Of a stretch of DNA of 64,000 bases, positions 1 through 9,533 are shown in pieces. Numbering within the stretch: the stretch's first letter is position 1; every line of letters starts with the position of its first letter. The translations under genes and the position numbers were made by a program. Source of the DNA: Bacteroidota bacterium (GTDB taxonomy: Bacteria; Bacteroidota; Bacteroidia; Chitinophagales; JADIYW01); assembly GCA_963169645.1 (NCBI GenBank), contig CAUJCO010000006.1:134096-198095 (forward strand), given 5' to 3'. The notes under the pieces are model-generated. The model was not told the DNA's origin, did no database searches, and worked only from the letters and a program-made list of their open reading frames with translations.

Positions 1-984
1 AAAAATATGATCGTACCAATATTCTGTACCAATACCCATAGTCCATTCTCTCATTTCTTCTTTAAATTTGCCCGGTGCATCGCCTAAAGAGGTGAACATA
101 CCTTTAAAAGAAGATTGTTGTTTAAAATCGTAGATATTGTCGTTGTTTTTATCAATAGTATCCGGTGTTGGTACCAATAATTTATTGGCATCTAAATAAA
201 TTCCCCATTCATGGCTTTTAGTTGGCTGCAATCTAAATCCAAAACCAATGCCGAAATTTGTTGGAATAAAATCTTTTTCAACAGCATCTTCTGTATAAGA
301 AATTTTGGAACCCATATTGGTAATTGCGATACCTGTCATGAAGTTGGCTTTCATTTTCTTTTTTCCGACCGTCATATCTAAGTTATAGGTTCCGGTTAAG
401 TCTGCTGCTCCGGCATGTCCGGCTTTAATAGGTGTGCTTCCAATACTTTGCCCTTGAGCTAAGTTGGAGTAGATATATCGGAAGGCTACACCTAAACCAA
501 AATGTTTTCCTAATTTTCGGGTATAGCCGGCGTCGAACGATAATTCTCGTGGACGACCACTGCCAATAGGATTTCCGGCATTGTCTGTAAATTCAATATC
601 ACCTAAACTAAAAAACTTCAAAGAAGTATGAACCACATCATTCGGTGTTACTTTATAATAGAAGGTAAAATGAGTCATGAAAATATCCGTAATGCCTAAT
701 GCACGTAACCACGGTGCATACGATAATGAAAGTCCTAATTTACGTTTGGCAAATGCTAATTTGGAAGCATTGTAAAATGTAGTATTCGGATCAACAGAAG
801 TCGCGATACCAACATCACCCATGCCACCACCACGTGCATCCGGCACAATGCGTAAAAAAGGAACAGCACTGTTTACGGTGTTAATACCACTTTTACTGCT
901 GCTAATTTGAGCGATAGAAACGGAACAAAAAGTCGTAAGTAGAAATGCAGTAAGTAGGAAATTGGTAATTAATTTATATCTCAT
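1..984 (-). CDS. porV: PorV, type IX secretion outer membrane protein (C-terminus cut by window edge)
   Basis: PorV is an outer-membrane beta-barrel of the FadL-like fold. In the type IX system it receives secreted cargo and shuttles it to the PorU sortase. I translated 328 codons from an ATG at 984. Residues 1-25 form a signal peptide ending near SVSIAQ. The mature start has VPDARGGGMGDVGIA, a hallmark of the family, and the rest is rich in alternating hydrophobic and aromatic residues typical of barrel strands (LSLSYAPWL, GLGVAFRYIYSNLAQG). The reading frame is open to base 1, so the last part lies outside the window. It lies 53 bases downstream of porU on the same strand, so the two are probably co-transcribed. 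Neighbourhood and motif make the call firm. Confidence 0.93.
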   Translation of the reverse strand, partial: MRYKLITNFLLTAFLLTTFCSVSIAQISSSKSGINTVNSAVPFLRIVPDARGGGMGDVGIATSVDPNTTFYNASKLAFAKRKLGLSLSYAPWLRALGITDIFMTHFTFYYKVTPNDVVHTSLKFFSLGDIEFTDNAGNPIGSGRPRELSFDAGYTRKLGKHFGLGVAFRYIYSNLAQGQSIGSTPIKAGHAGAADLTGTYNLDMTVGKKKMKANFMTGIAITNMGSKISYTEDAVEKDFIPTNFGIGFGFRLQPTKSHEWGIYLDANKLLVPTPDTIDKNNDNIYDFKQQSSFKGMFTSLGDAPGKFKEEMREWTMGIGTEYWYDHIF

Positions 985-1037
985 ATAAAAACACTATGGT
1001 TTGGAAACGTTAAAATGGCAAAATTATTTGAAATAAT

Positions 1038-4000
1038 CTAATTTAGTACGACTAATTTTTGATATTGACTCACTTTTTTTCCATTATCATCTTTTATGGT
1101 GATTCTGTAGATATACACACCTTTGCCAATTTTATCTCCAAAATCATCCAAACCATCCCAAGCAATATCATCTACTCTGTAGCCTACACTATTTATATTT
1201 TTAATAATCGTTTTAATTATTTTTCCGGATACGGAAAATATCTCAATTTTTACATCTAATGCAGTGCCCGGTCGATTATGCTCAAACATAAAATGTGTAG
1301 AGGTTGTAAACGGATTCGGATAGTTTAATACATGCGATAATGCTAATTTTGCATCTTCTTCCACCAAAAACTCGGTGTAGCCAACGCCGGAATTATTTAA
1401 AACATCCCAAGCTTTAACTTCTAAAGTGTGTTTTCCTTTTTTTAATTTAGAAAAAGGATATAGGATTTTTCCATTTGCAATGTCATCTATCTCCGTTTCA
1501 TAAAAATCATTGAGCGTGTAAATATTTCGAGTATCATTGTCAATGATGGCAGTTATATCGTGTCCAATTCCATTTCCGGAAGTGTTGATTCCGTTTTCAT
1601 CATATAGCTTACAAAATAATTTGGGATTTTCATTGGTGATGCCACCAAAAACAAACTTTTCATCATTCATAAAAACATCTACAATGGGTCCTTCATTATC
1701 AATCGGAAAAGTATCACTTGCACCACCGATTATAATGTCATTGGTATATCCGGCAGCATCTGTCGTATCTGAACTTGCGTACAAACTTATTTTTCCATTT
1801 CCATAATTGTAGTCGATATCTTTAGGCACTAAAAACGTAAACTGAAATTTTCCATTGGTGATTTTTGTTTTTCCTTTATAGATGCTGTTTTTTTGTAAAT
1901 TAAAAGGAAAAGGAGCACTTTCGGGATCGTTGCTTAGGGTTGTAATCGATTTCATTTTGTCATACAACGTTGTTGCGGCAATGCCATTAAAATCTGTCAT
2001 TAACGCATTACTGTTATCGCGTACTTCACCATCAATGGTAATTTTTGATAAGGCTTTAATTGTATCGTGTGGTGAAGAAATTGGAATCGAATTAATTTTA
2101 GTTACAACAATATCGTACGTTGGAATAGCTAATCGTAAAGCCGGGTCGCCTAGTAGTGTAAATTTTCTATTTCCGTCACCGGTGTTTGTGTTGTTTTTTG
2201 CATTGCGAAGTATATCGCCTAATGTGGTATTTTTATTAGTATAAGCATTGTTCAATTGAGCCATGAAATTTTCATTCATCGTTTTATTTCTATTAGAATA
2301 TACAACACGAGTTGTAGTAACCAATGCAATTCCACCACCATTTTCTTTAAATAAAACACGCTCGCCGGCTGTGTATTGATCCATAAAATCAAACGGAGCA
2401 AATTCGCATGTAGCTGTAATAAATAAAGGTAGTTTGGTGCTGTTGTTCCATTGGTTAATGTCGTCTATTGTCAGGATTTTTTCTTTTGCTAATCCGATTG
2501 GTCCACCATGTCCAACATAATTAATAAAGAGTGTTCCTGTAAATAATTTTTTGTTGATGGCATCATTTACTGCCGGATAAGCGGCTCCACCTGTTTGCGA
2601 TTGTTGTTGATAGGCATCTAAATAAATTTTGTCAACGTTTATCTTTTTTTGAACGGTAAAAAGATTGTCAGCAAATTCGTCGGCATCGTCAATGTGAATG
2701 TTGTAATCCTCATCATCTGCTATAAATGTTCCTTGATTTCTCCATTCGCCATACGCCTCTTTTGAGCCATACATTTTTATTTTATCAACGGCCGTTTGTG
2801 CTTTTGTCATATCATCTGCAGGAATTCTGCCAACACTCACATCTAATTTTTCTGTTGATGTATTTGTAATATTTGCACCTTCGTTATCATCCAATAATCC
2901 AAAATAATCATCGGAAACAAACGTTTCTAATGCTTCAAATGTTTTATCACTCTCATATGTTGGCATCAAATAGTCGCCATAGTTTTTATTGTCGAATGTT
3001 CCATCACCTAAAATCAAAACATATTTTGGCATTATAGCTGTATTGCCTGCAGCTCTATCATAAAACATTTTAATGCAATTACGGATAGCAGTAATGTCAT
3101 TTGTACCTGAAGAAAATTCATTGAGCACTTGATTTAATTCAAAAACTGCAGAAGATAAATTTTGTTTGGTTTGATGAAATTGTGCCAACTCATTTGCTTG
3201 AGAAAGAAATGCACTTCGAGTGAAAATCAATAAATCTTTTTGTGGTGTAGCATGTATATTTTGATTGGCTATACTGCCCATTCCGGTTGGTATATTGGTT
3301 GTGTTTTCTAATGCAATAAATTCTTTTAATGAGTCTGTTTCAATTTTGAAAGATGCCGTGCTGCCATTTAATGTGTAGTTTATTTTTTGAATATGAAAAG
3401 GGTTGGTTACATCCCAAATCTCAACATTCGAATGCATGTTTTGAATCTCAAATGTAGAGATATCACCACTGCCAACAGATGCTATACTCCTAAAGGACAG
3501 CGGTGTGCCATTGTAACGCAAGGTAGAAATGGCATTTATTTGGATATAATCCAACCAACCTTTTGTGTTGAAATCGCCGTTTCTATTGAAGTTGAGCGAA
3601 ATATTAAATACCGGATTTAGATTAGAAAAAGTATATAACTTTTCCATTTTTACAGCATAATTATCGATGCCGGAAATGTTGGAAACATTGGGTGTGAAAT
3701 AGCTATTTGCATTGGCATTTCCATCTGATGAAATTGTAAATGTTGAGCCGGATGCCTTAGAAAATGCAGCAGTTGCAATGCGTACTTTGGTAGGTTGTGT
3801 TGTAAGTATATTTGGAAAATTAAACGCATATACTTTATCCGTTATACTACCAAATTCGTCACCTAAAAATTGTTTTCCGGATTGTGCAATATTTACTTTG
3901 TCTTCTTCAAAAAATCCGTAATCATTATACGTCGTGATAGTTTTAGTAGATGCTGCTGCCGGAGTGGTAGCAGTACCAATTCTACTTCCAGCACCAGCAT

Positions 4001-4856
4001 CAGTAGTAATGAAGAAATTTTTTGTGTTGCTATATAAATGCTTTTTTGCAATAAACGTTTGTGAACTTGATTGGTAATCCCATTTTTCCGGTCCAGGAAG
4101 ATATGCTAACACATAATCGTTTTCTTGGAATTGTGTAGCGTTAGCACTAACTACTTTAATGGGAATTTCAAGTACCTCATCTTCTCTATCAGCTCCGGCT
4201 AATTCCGGGAGCATGCCGCTGCGATGCCCGAAAATACGAATGTTTTGCGGATTAATATTTTGTACAGAAATACCTAAGTTCTTCAAAAATGTATAATCTA
4301 ATTTATATACATCGGATTTGGGTACACCGAATTTATACCATTTGCCTGTGCTTAAAATGGAATTAGCTACATAGGTTCGGTTGGTACCTGTGTTTTCAAA
4401 ATTCCTTTCATCCAAAGTAGTAGAAGTGGTGATGTTCCACTGAAATTGTTTTAGGATTTCAATCGTGCCATTGTTATTTCTAAATGGTAAGATTTCAATG
4501 GTAGCTAATTTATTTCCACGTTCATAGCCATATTCTACTTGTACTAGTGGTTGTTGTTGGATTGCAAGTCGTTGATTATTTGTCAACATTTGTGCAGTAA
4601 GTGGTTCGTATTGTTCATTGGATATGAATATATGAATAGCCTGATTTTTATTGATTTTTTCTACGAATGAATACGCGGGCAGTGATTGAAATTTTGAAAG
4701 ATATACTGCCGAAGAAAAGGTAGGAAATGTAGTATTGTTTTTCCATTTAAGTACTACTTCACGTGTATTTTTATTACTATTTTGAGCGTTCAAGGCAAAA
4801 AATAGTAGAGAAAAAAAGAATACAAACGCTGTTTTTTTATGGAATAATATATTCAT
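1038..4856 (-). CDS. porU: PorU, type IX secretion sortase (peptidase C25 family)
   Basis: PorU is the cell-surface cysteine peptidase that removes the C-terminal sorting domain of type IX cargo and attaches the cargo to the surface. The 1,272-residue length is normal for the family. Residues 1-25 are a signal peptide ending ALNAQ. The gingipain-like catalytic domain occupies about residues 540-920. The catalytic dyad is visible as His783 in YVGHGGP and Cys817 in TATCEFAPFD. The C-terminal part is Ig-like and ends in a FlgD/CTD-like module (YPNPF near residue 1175, GKGVYIYRI near the end). The gene is divergent from gldJ and directly upstream of porV, the arrangement known from Flavobacterium johnsoniae. 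No truncation was seen. Confidence 0.95.
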   Translation of the reverse strand: MNILFHKKTAFVFFFSLLFFALNAQNSNKNTREVVLKWKNNTTFPTFSSAVYLSKFQSLPAYSFVEKINKNQAIHIFISNEQYEPLTAQMLTNNQRLAIQQQPLVQVEYGYERGNKLATIEILPFRNNNGTIEILKQFQWNITTSTTLDERNFENTGTNRTYVANSILSTGKWYKFGVPKSDVYKLDYTFLKNLGISVQNINPQNIRIFGHRSGMLPELAGADREDEVLEIPIKVVSANATQFQENDYVLAYLPGPEKWDYQSSSQTFIAKKHLYSNTKNFFITTDAGAGSRIGTATTPAAASTKTITTYNDYGFFEEDKVNIAQSGKQFLGDEFGSITDKVYAFNFPNILTTQPTKVRIATAAFSKASGSTFTISSDGNANANSYFTPNVSNISGIDNYAVKMEKLYTFSNLNPVFNISLNFNRNGDFNTKGWLDYIQINAISTLRYNGTPLSFRSIASVGSGDISTFEIQNMHSNVEIWDVTNPFHIQKINYTLNGSTASFKIETDSLKEFIALENTTNIPTGMGSIANQNIHATPQKDLLIFTRSAFLSQANELAQFHQTKQNLSSAVFELNQVLNEFSSGTNDITAIRNCIKMFYDRAAGNTAIMPKYVLILGDGTFDNKNYGDYLMPTYESDKTFEALETFVSDDYFGLLDDNEGANITNTSTEKLDVSVGRIPADDMTKAQTAVDKIKMYGSKEAYGEWRNQGTFIADDEDYNIHIDDADEFADNLFTVQKKINVDKIYLDAYQQQSQTGGAAYPAVNDAINKKLFTGTLFINYVGHGGPIGLAKEKILTIDDINQWNNSTKLPLFITATCEFAPFDFMDQYTAGERVLFKENGGGIALVTTTRVVYSNRNKTMNENFMAQLNNAYTNKNTTLGDILRNAKNNTNTGDGNRKFTLLGDPALRLAIPTYDIVVTKINSIPISSPHDTIKALSKITIDGEVRDNSNALMTDFNGIAATTLYDKMKSITTLSNDPESAPFPFNLQKNSIYKGKTKITNGKFQFTFLVPKDIDYNYGNGKISLYASSDTTDAAGYTNDIIIGGASDTFPIDNEGPIVDVFMNDEKFVFGGITNENPKLFCKLYDENGINTSGNGIGHDITAIIDNDTRNIYTLNDFYETEIDDIANGKILYPFSKLKKGKHTLEVKAWDVLNNSGVGYTEFLVEEDAKLALSHVLNYPNPFTTSTHFMFEHNRPGTALDVKIEIFSVSGKIIKTIIKNINSVGYRVDDIAWDGLDDFGDKIGKGVYIYRITIKDDNGKKVSQYQKLVVLN

Positions 4857-4978
4857 TAATGGCGAATAAATGAGTTAGCGTGAAATTATAAAATATAATC
4901 TTGTTTTTATAGACAAAAATAGCCGACATGTAACAATAAGTTAAAAAAAAATCCGTTTATAAAGTTAGACTAAATGTT

Positions 4979-5008
4979 TTGCAATTTAATTTATTTAACC
5001 TATCTTTG
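4979..5008 (+). promoter_or_regulatory. Bacteroidota-type promoter of gldJ
   Basis: A TTG at 4979-4981, 19 bases, then TATCTTTG at 5001-5008 match the Bacteroidota sigma-A consensus (TTG, about 19 bases, TAnnTTTG). The start codon of gldJ is 25 bases further on. This is the best-formed promoter in the window. Confidence 0.72.
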
Positions 5009-5033
5009 ATTTTTATAATAAAAAGCCGAAATA

Positions 5034-6533
5034 ATGACCTTTAATAGAATGAGAAAATTCTTACACTTAAGTATTATTGCAAGTGTATTAGCAATTAGTT
5101 GTAAAGGTGGTAAAAGCAATTCATCTGCTACTACCGGTTGGAATTACAACGACAAAAAATGGGGTGGTTTCGAACGCTCTGAAAATACGAATCAAATTAC
5201 CGGACCTAACTTAGTGTTGGTTGAAGGTGGTACTTTTGCAATGGGTGCTACGGAAGATGATTTGATGTATGAAAACAGCAATATCCAGCGTCGTGTTACG
5301 GTTTCTTCTTTTTATATGGATGAAACAGAAGTAACTAACTTAGACTACCGTGAGTATGTATATTGGTTGGATAGAGTTTTCGGTACTGACCATCCGGAGT
5401 TTGTTAAAAGTGCTAAACCGGACTCTATGTGCTGGAGAAGAAACTTGGCATATAATGAGCCTTATGTAAAATATTATTTTACGCATCCTTCTTATAATAC
5501 ATATCCTGTTGTTGGTGTGAGTTGGTTACAAGCAACTGAATATTGCAAATGGAGAACAGACCGTGTAAACGAGATGATCTTGATTAAAGAAGGTTATTTA
5601 GATTTGAACGCAAACCAAAAAAATGAAGATAACTTCAACACAGAAGCATATGCATTAGGTTTGTATCAAGGTGCAACTAAAAAACAAAAAGAAGATTTAA
5701 ATCCAAACGGATCAGGTAAACGTAATGTAAATATCAGTGATGGTATCTTATTACCGGATTACAGACTCCCAACTGAAGCAGAATGGGAATACGCAGCTTT
5801 AGGCTTACGTGGCAATATGCCAATGCCGGGTGAAGAGGTTATTACAGATAGAAGAATTTATCCATGGGATGGTGCTACTTTCCGTTACCAAAAACATACC
5901 AAAAGCCAAGGTGATTTCTTAGCTAACTTTATGAGAGGTCGTGGTGACTATATGGGTGTTGCCGGTGCATTAAATGACAATGCAGAGATTACTGCAGATG
6001 TACATGCAAACTATCCAAATGATTTTGGTTTGTTTAATATGGCTGGTAACGTAAACGAATGGACACAAGATGTTTACCGTGCAATGACAGAGCCTGATGG
6101 GGAAGATTTAAATACGTACCGTGGTAATATCTTTATGAGACCTACTTTTGAAGAAGGTTTGGATAGCATGGGTAGAATCAAATATGTTCGTGAAGAAGAT
6201 GAAGATTTAACCAACAGAAGAAACTATAGAAAATCATTCGCATTAGATTATAATGACGGCGATTCTTCTTCTCAAGTAGAATATCAATACGGTGTATCTA
6301 CTTTAGTGAATAACAAAGCACGTGTATTTAAAGGCGGTTCTTGGAGAGACAGAGGATATTTCTTGTCTCCGGGTACAAGAAGATTCTTAAATGAAGATCA
6401 ATCATCTGACGATATCGGTTTCCGTTGTGCAATGGTACGTGTTGGTTCTCCGGATGGTAACATGTTCGGTGGAAAAAAATTCTGGGAGATGAAAAAACAA
6501 ATCTCTAAAAATGAAAAATCTAGAAAATACTAG
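5034..6533 (+). CDS. gldJ: GldJ, gliding/type IX secretion lipoprotein
   Basis: GldJ is a lipoprotein with a formylglycine-generating-enzyme/sulfatase-modifying fold that is needed for gliding and for stability of the type IX motor protein GldK. The N-terminus has a lipoprotein signal with lipobox LAISC (Cys23 from the chosen start, Cys18 if the ATG at 5049 is used). The FGE-type domain starts near residue 60 (LVEGGTFAMGATEDD), continues through MDETEVTNLDYREY, PVVGVSWLQATEYCKWR, RLPTEAEWEYAA and NMAGNVNEWTQD, and ends in FKGGSWRDR and DDIGFRCA. GldK has the same fold but normally sits with gldLMN, so the adjacent porU/porV favours GldJ. The 499 residues are somewhat short for GldJ. A terminator follows. 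Confidence 0.92.
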   Translation: MTFNRMRKFLHLSIIASVLAISCKGGKSNSSATTGWNYNDKKWGGFERSENTNQITGPNLVLVEGGTFAMGATEDDLMYENSNIQRRVTVSSFYMDETEVTNLDYREYVYWLDRVFGTDHPEFVKSAKPDSMCWRRNLAYNEPYVKYYFTHPSYNTYPVVGVSWLQATEYCKWRTDRVNEMILIKEGYLDLNANQKNEDNFNTEAYALGLYQGATKKQKEDLNPNGSGKRNVNISDGILLPDYRLPTEAEWEYAALGLRGNMPMPGEEVITDRRIYPWDGATFRYQKHTKSQGDFLANFMRGRGDYMGVAGALNDNAEITADVHANYPNDFGLFNMAGNVNEWTQDVYRAMTEPDGEDLNTYRGNIFMRPTFEEGLDSMGRIKYVREEDEDLTNRRNYRKSFALDYNDGDSSSQVEYQYGVSTLVNNKARVFKGGSWRDRGYFLSPGTRRFLNEDQSSDDIGFRCAMVRVGSPDGNMFGGKKFWEMKKQISKNEKSRKY

Positions 6534-6553
6534 TTTGTAAAATTTATCATATC

Positions 6554-6590
6554 AAAGTCCTGAATATTCTTCAGGACTTTTTTATTTTTA
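6554..6590 (+). terminator. Rho-independent terminator after gldJ
   Basis: A perfect 11-bp stem (AAAGTCCTGAA at 6554-6564 with its complement at 6570-6580) has a 5-base loop and runs into TTTATTTTTA. It sits between the gldJ stop and the murF start. murF begins only 5 bases after the T-run, so murF must be read through or have a promoter overlapping this element. Confidence 0.85.
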
Positions 6591-6594
6591 TCGC

Positions 6595-7878
6595 ATGGAA
6601 ATTACGCAACTCTACCAACTGTTTTCACCTTTAATTGGTATTACTACAGATACAAGAAATATTCTTCCTAATCAACTTTATTTTGCCTTAAAAGGGGAAC
6701 AATTTAATGGAAATAAATTCGCACAACAAGCATTAGAGACAGGAGCATCGTATGCAATTATTGATGAAGAAGGATATAAAACTTCGGATAGATGTATTGT
6801 TGTAACTGATGTGTTGCAGACTTTACAAGCATTGGCAAAATATCATTTGCAACAAGTCAAACCCAAAGCAATTATTGCGATAACAGGCTCTAATGGAAAA
6901 ACTACTACGAAAGAATTAGTCAACGCAGTTTTAGCAACCACCTACCAAACACATTTTACAAAAGGTAACCTCAATAATCACATTGGAATACCATTAACCA
7001 TTTTACAAATGCAATTCGGTACAGAAATTGCCATTATAGAAATGGGTGCCAATCATCAAAAAGAAATTGAAAGCTATTGTTCCATTGTACAGCCAACTCA
7101 TGGTATCATTACAAATTGTGGTAAAGCACACTTAGAAGGTTTTGGAGGTTTGGATGGCATTCGCAAAGGAAAAGGTGAGTTGTACGATTTTTTAAATATG
7201 CATGCTGGAACCGTTTTTGTAAATGGTGATGATATGATATTAATGGATATGATACACGAAAGAAATTTGCAAAACGTTATTTCGTACGGGAAAAACGAGT
7301 CAAATAATTTTTCGAGTGTTGTGTTGAACGAACATCCATTTTTGAAAATTCAATTTGAATCTACAGAAATAAATTCCCATTTATACGGAAACTATAATTT
7401 TAGTAATATTATGTGTGCCATTGCTATTGGGAAATATTTTAACGTAAAAAATGAACATATTAAACAAGCTATCGAACAATATAATCCAACTAATGCACGT
7501 TCTCAATTGATTCAAAAGGCAACCTATTCTTTAATATTGGATGCTTATAATGCCAATCCAAGCAGTATGCAACATGCATTGGAAAACTTTGCACATTCTA
7601 ATGCAGCGAAAAAGATTGTTATTTTAGGTGATATGTTTGAATTAGGAAAATATGCAGCAGAAGAGCATCAAAAAATTACCGACTTAGCCTTACAATTAGC
7701 ATTTGATACTATCGTGTTGGTAGGTGAGGAGTTTGGTAAAACAACCGGAAATAATCTTTTAAAATTCAAAAATTCCATCGAAGCGGGAACGTGGTTTCGT
7801 GAGCAATCTTTTAAAGATGCCGAAATTTTATTAAAAGGTTCACGAGGTATGAAAATGGAAAAAGTAGTAGAAGCGTAA
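6595..7878 (+). CDS. murF: UDP-N-acetylmuramoyl-tripeptide--D-alanyl-D-alanine ligase
   Basis: MurF is the cytoplasmic Mur ligase that adds D-Ala-D-Ala to UDP-MurNAc-tripeptide, the last soluble step of peptidoglycan precursor synthesis. The ATP-binding P-loop TGSNGKTT is at residues 97-104. The N-terminal substrate domain contains the DTRN motif at 19-22, and IIEMGANHQKEI and ITNCGKAHLEGFGG belong to the central domain. The C-terminal domain has LILDAYNANPSSM and ILGDMFELG. The length of 427 residues is normal. The gene follows gldJ, which is also seen in other Bacteroidota. The stop lies 2 bases from the stop of a convergent small gene. There is no Shine-Dalgarno sequence, as usual in this phylum. 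Confidence 0.96.
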   Translation: MEITQLYQLFSPLIGITTDTRNILPNQLYFALKGEQFNGNKFAQQALETGASYAIIDEEGYKTSDRCIVVTDVLQTLQALAKYHLQQVKPKAIIAITGSNGKTTTKELVNAVLATTYQTHFTKGNLNNHIGIPLTILQMQFGTEIAIIEMGANHQKEIESYCSIVQPTHGIITNCGKAHLEGFGGLDGIRKGKGELYDFLNMHAGTVFVNGDDMILMDMIHERNLQNVISYGKNESNNFSSVVLNEHPFLKIQFESTEINSHLYGNYNFSNIMCAIAIGKYFNVKNEHIKQAIEQYNPTNARSQLIQKATYSLILDAYNANPSSMQHALENFAHSNAAKKIVILGDMFELGKYAAEEHQKITDLALQLAFDTIVLVGEEFGKTTGNNLLKFKNSIEAGTWFREQSFKDAEILLKGSRGMKMEKVVEA

Positions 7879-7880
7879 CT

Positions 7881-8177
7881 TTATTCTTTTACTAATTTTT
7901 TTAAAAAGAAAGTACCAAACGGCACAATCGATAATAAGAAAGCATACGTAGCATTTTCTACATCTAATTTTTTTGCCAAGTACATTCTGAAAATATAAAA
8001 TACAAAAGCTACAAATAAAATGCCGTGCAATGAACCAGCAATGCGAACGGCTAATGGCATATCAGCAAAATATTTTAATGGCATTGCAATCAATAATAAG
8101 GCTAAGTAACTGTATCCTTCTATTTTTCCTACGGATAAAAATTTAGGTGTAATGGAATCGGTTGTTGTGTTTGTCAT
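7881..8177 (-). CDS. DUF3817 small integral membrane protein
   Basis: This 98-residue protein has the DUF3817 pattern: a G-x-x-E-G-x-S-Y start of the domain (GKIEGYSYLALLLIAMPLKY), three predicted hydrophobic segments, and the AGSLHGILFVAFVFYIF stretch with its conserved His in the second segment. Its biochemical function is unknown. It lies 1 base downstream of the lipoprotein gene 8179-8787, so the two are very likely one transcript. It converges tail to tail on murF with only two bases between stops. Confidence 0.82.
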   Translation of the reverse strand: MTNTTTDSITPKFLSVGKIEGYSYLALLLIAMPLKYFADMPLAVRIAGSLHGILFVAFVFYIFRMYLAKKLDVENATYAFLLSIVPFGTFFLKKLVKE

Positions 8178-8178
8178 T

Positions 8179-8787
8179 TTAATTTTCTTTTACAGTAATG
8201 AAGATATCGCCGCAATTATCTACATTTTTAAATGTCAAGATACCTTCAATACTATCTTTGGGTTGAATAACTTTATTGCGTAAATCTAATAGATTCAAAT
8301 CGTTTTGTAATTTTTTATTAGCCTTTAGTGCTACACCATAGTTTACAGCAGCAATTGGAATTCCAAATGGTAATGGAATAAATTTTTTACTGCCTTTTGG
8401 CGGTCGAGGATACACGACAACACCCGGAGAATATAACCAATACAGAGCTGCTTTTTGTTTTATGGTGTTATAATAATCTTCTTTTGAAATGGGAATTAAT
8501 GGCAAAGCTGCACCGCAATAAAATTGCAAATCATTTATATTTAAAGGTAAATCAGTTTTATTGATGATTTTAAATGCAATTAAATTCACATCTTTTTTGA
8601 ACTCTCTTTTGGCGTAAAATAAGTTTTTTAAATTGTACATTACACCTTGACGAACGGAATACGAGATGCTATTTTCATCTCTATATTCATTAAAAGGAAT
8701 ATCAGTCATTTTTATTTTTCGGTATGGTCGGGCACAACTCGATATAAAAACAACAAAGAGAAAAATATAAAGCGATTTCATTCGCAT
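8179..8787 (-). CDS. hypothetical lipoprotein
   Basis: I do not recognise this 202-residue protein. The N-terminus is a lipoprotein signal (hydrophobic run then FISSC, Cys18; the second Met at residue 3 is an equally good start). The mature part is mixed alpha/beta and contains FKIINKTDLPLNINDLQFYC, resembling an Ig-like strand pair, then a proline-rich YSPGVVVYPRPPKGS segment. The C-terminal SIEGILTFKNVDN and DIFITVKEN suggest further beta strands. It is probably a periplasmic-facing lipoprotein co-transcribed with the DUF3817 gene. No enzyme motif was seen. Confidence 0.65.
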   Translation of the reverse strand: MRMKSLYIFLFVVFISSCARPYRKIKMTDIPFNEYRDENSISYSVRQGVMYNLKNLFYAKREFKKDVNLIAFKIINKTDLPLNINDLQFYCGAALPLIPISKEDYYNTIKQKAALYWLYSPGVVVYPRPPKGSKKFIPLPFGIPIAAVNYGVALKANKKLQNDLNLLDLRNKVIQPKDSIEGILTFKNVDNCGDIFITVKEN

Positions 8788-8823
8788 AGGTTACCTGATT
8801 TTTGTAAAAATACGGAAATTTGT

Positions 8824-9315
8824 TTAAACCGTTACGAATTTAAAATAAGCTGATTCTTTTAACGGGATTTCCCATTTTGTTTCAAAATCTTTTTTATTAT
8901 CTACCAAATTATTGAATACAATCGTGTCTTCATTTATCTTGCCAGATTCTATGTATTCATTTAATTGATTAAAAGGAAAACTTCCAACTAAATCCGTCGT
9001 TATTTTATAGTTTACTTTTAATCGGTCGAATAGTTCGATGGAATATGCTTGTTCAATTTCTTGCAATAATTTTGCCGTTTCATAAATAGAGCATCCGCCT
9101 ATTTTGCAATTACTATCATCCGCTACTAATACGATAAAACGTCTGTAATAAATAGAGCCGCAGCCATTGATATCTTTTCCATGAGATTGCCATCGGTCCA
9201 CAAAATTTTCGAGTATATCGCTTATTTCTCTCACTTCTTCTTGTGTGAAACTTCTGCTGGCTTGGTACACCCAAACTTTCGCATAATCCGGTAAAATATG
9301 ATATGGTGTCAACAT
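8824..9315 (-). CDS. conserved Bacteroidota protein of unknown function (163 aa)
   Basis: This is a cytoplasmic protein without signal peptide or membrane segment. The sequence opens with LTPYHILPDYAKVWVYQASR and carries FVDRWQSHGKDI, YYRRFIVLVADDSN and a GGCSIYETAKLLQEIEQ helix. I recall this family as widespread in Bacteroidota and often labelled 'ABC transporter ATPase', but no Walker A or signature motif is present, so that label should not be carried over. CGS and GGCS place two cysteines close together, which might be functional. It lies alone on its strand, about 36 bases upstream of the lipoprotein gene. Confidence 0.72.
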   Translation of the reverse strand: MLTPYHILPDYAKVWVYQASRSFTQEEVREISDILENFVDRWQSHGKDINGCGSIYYRRFIVLVADDSNCKIGGCSIYETAKLLQEIEQAYSIELFDRLKVNYKITTDLVGSFPFNQLNEYIESGKINEDTIVFNNLVDNKKDFETKWEIPLKESAYFKFVTV

Positions 9316-9475
9316 GTTTAATAAATTAATTTAAAAATGGAAACGGATATTTTATCTCGTTTCTATTGTAAAAATACAAAAGTTTTTGCGTGTAAAAATG
9401 CTTTAGCTTATTATACAACTATGTAGTTTATGTTGTTTTTTGTTAATGTCATTTATGTTGTAGATATAGTATGAA

Positions 9476-9501
9476 AATAAAAAAGCCGGATGAAACATCC
9501 G
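9476..9501 (-). terminator. terminator of the Fe-S oxidoreductase pair
   Basis: On the minus strand a 6-bp stem (CGGATG, loop TTT, CATCCG; bases 9487-9501) is followed by GCTTTTTTATTTT. It lies 33 bases after the stop of the gene at 9534. Confidence 0.72.
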
Positions 9502-9533
9502 ACATTTAAAAAGATTGAAACAACTTATCTAAA

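Noticed and set aside
8824-9315. ABC transporter ATPase
   Set aside because: There is no Walker A, signature or Walker B motif.
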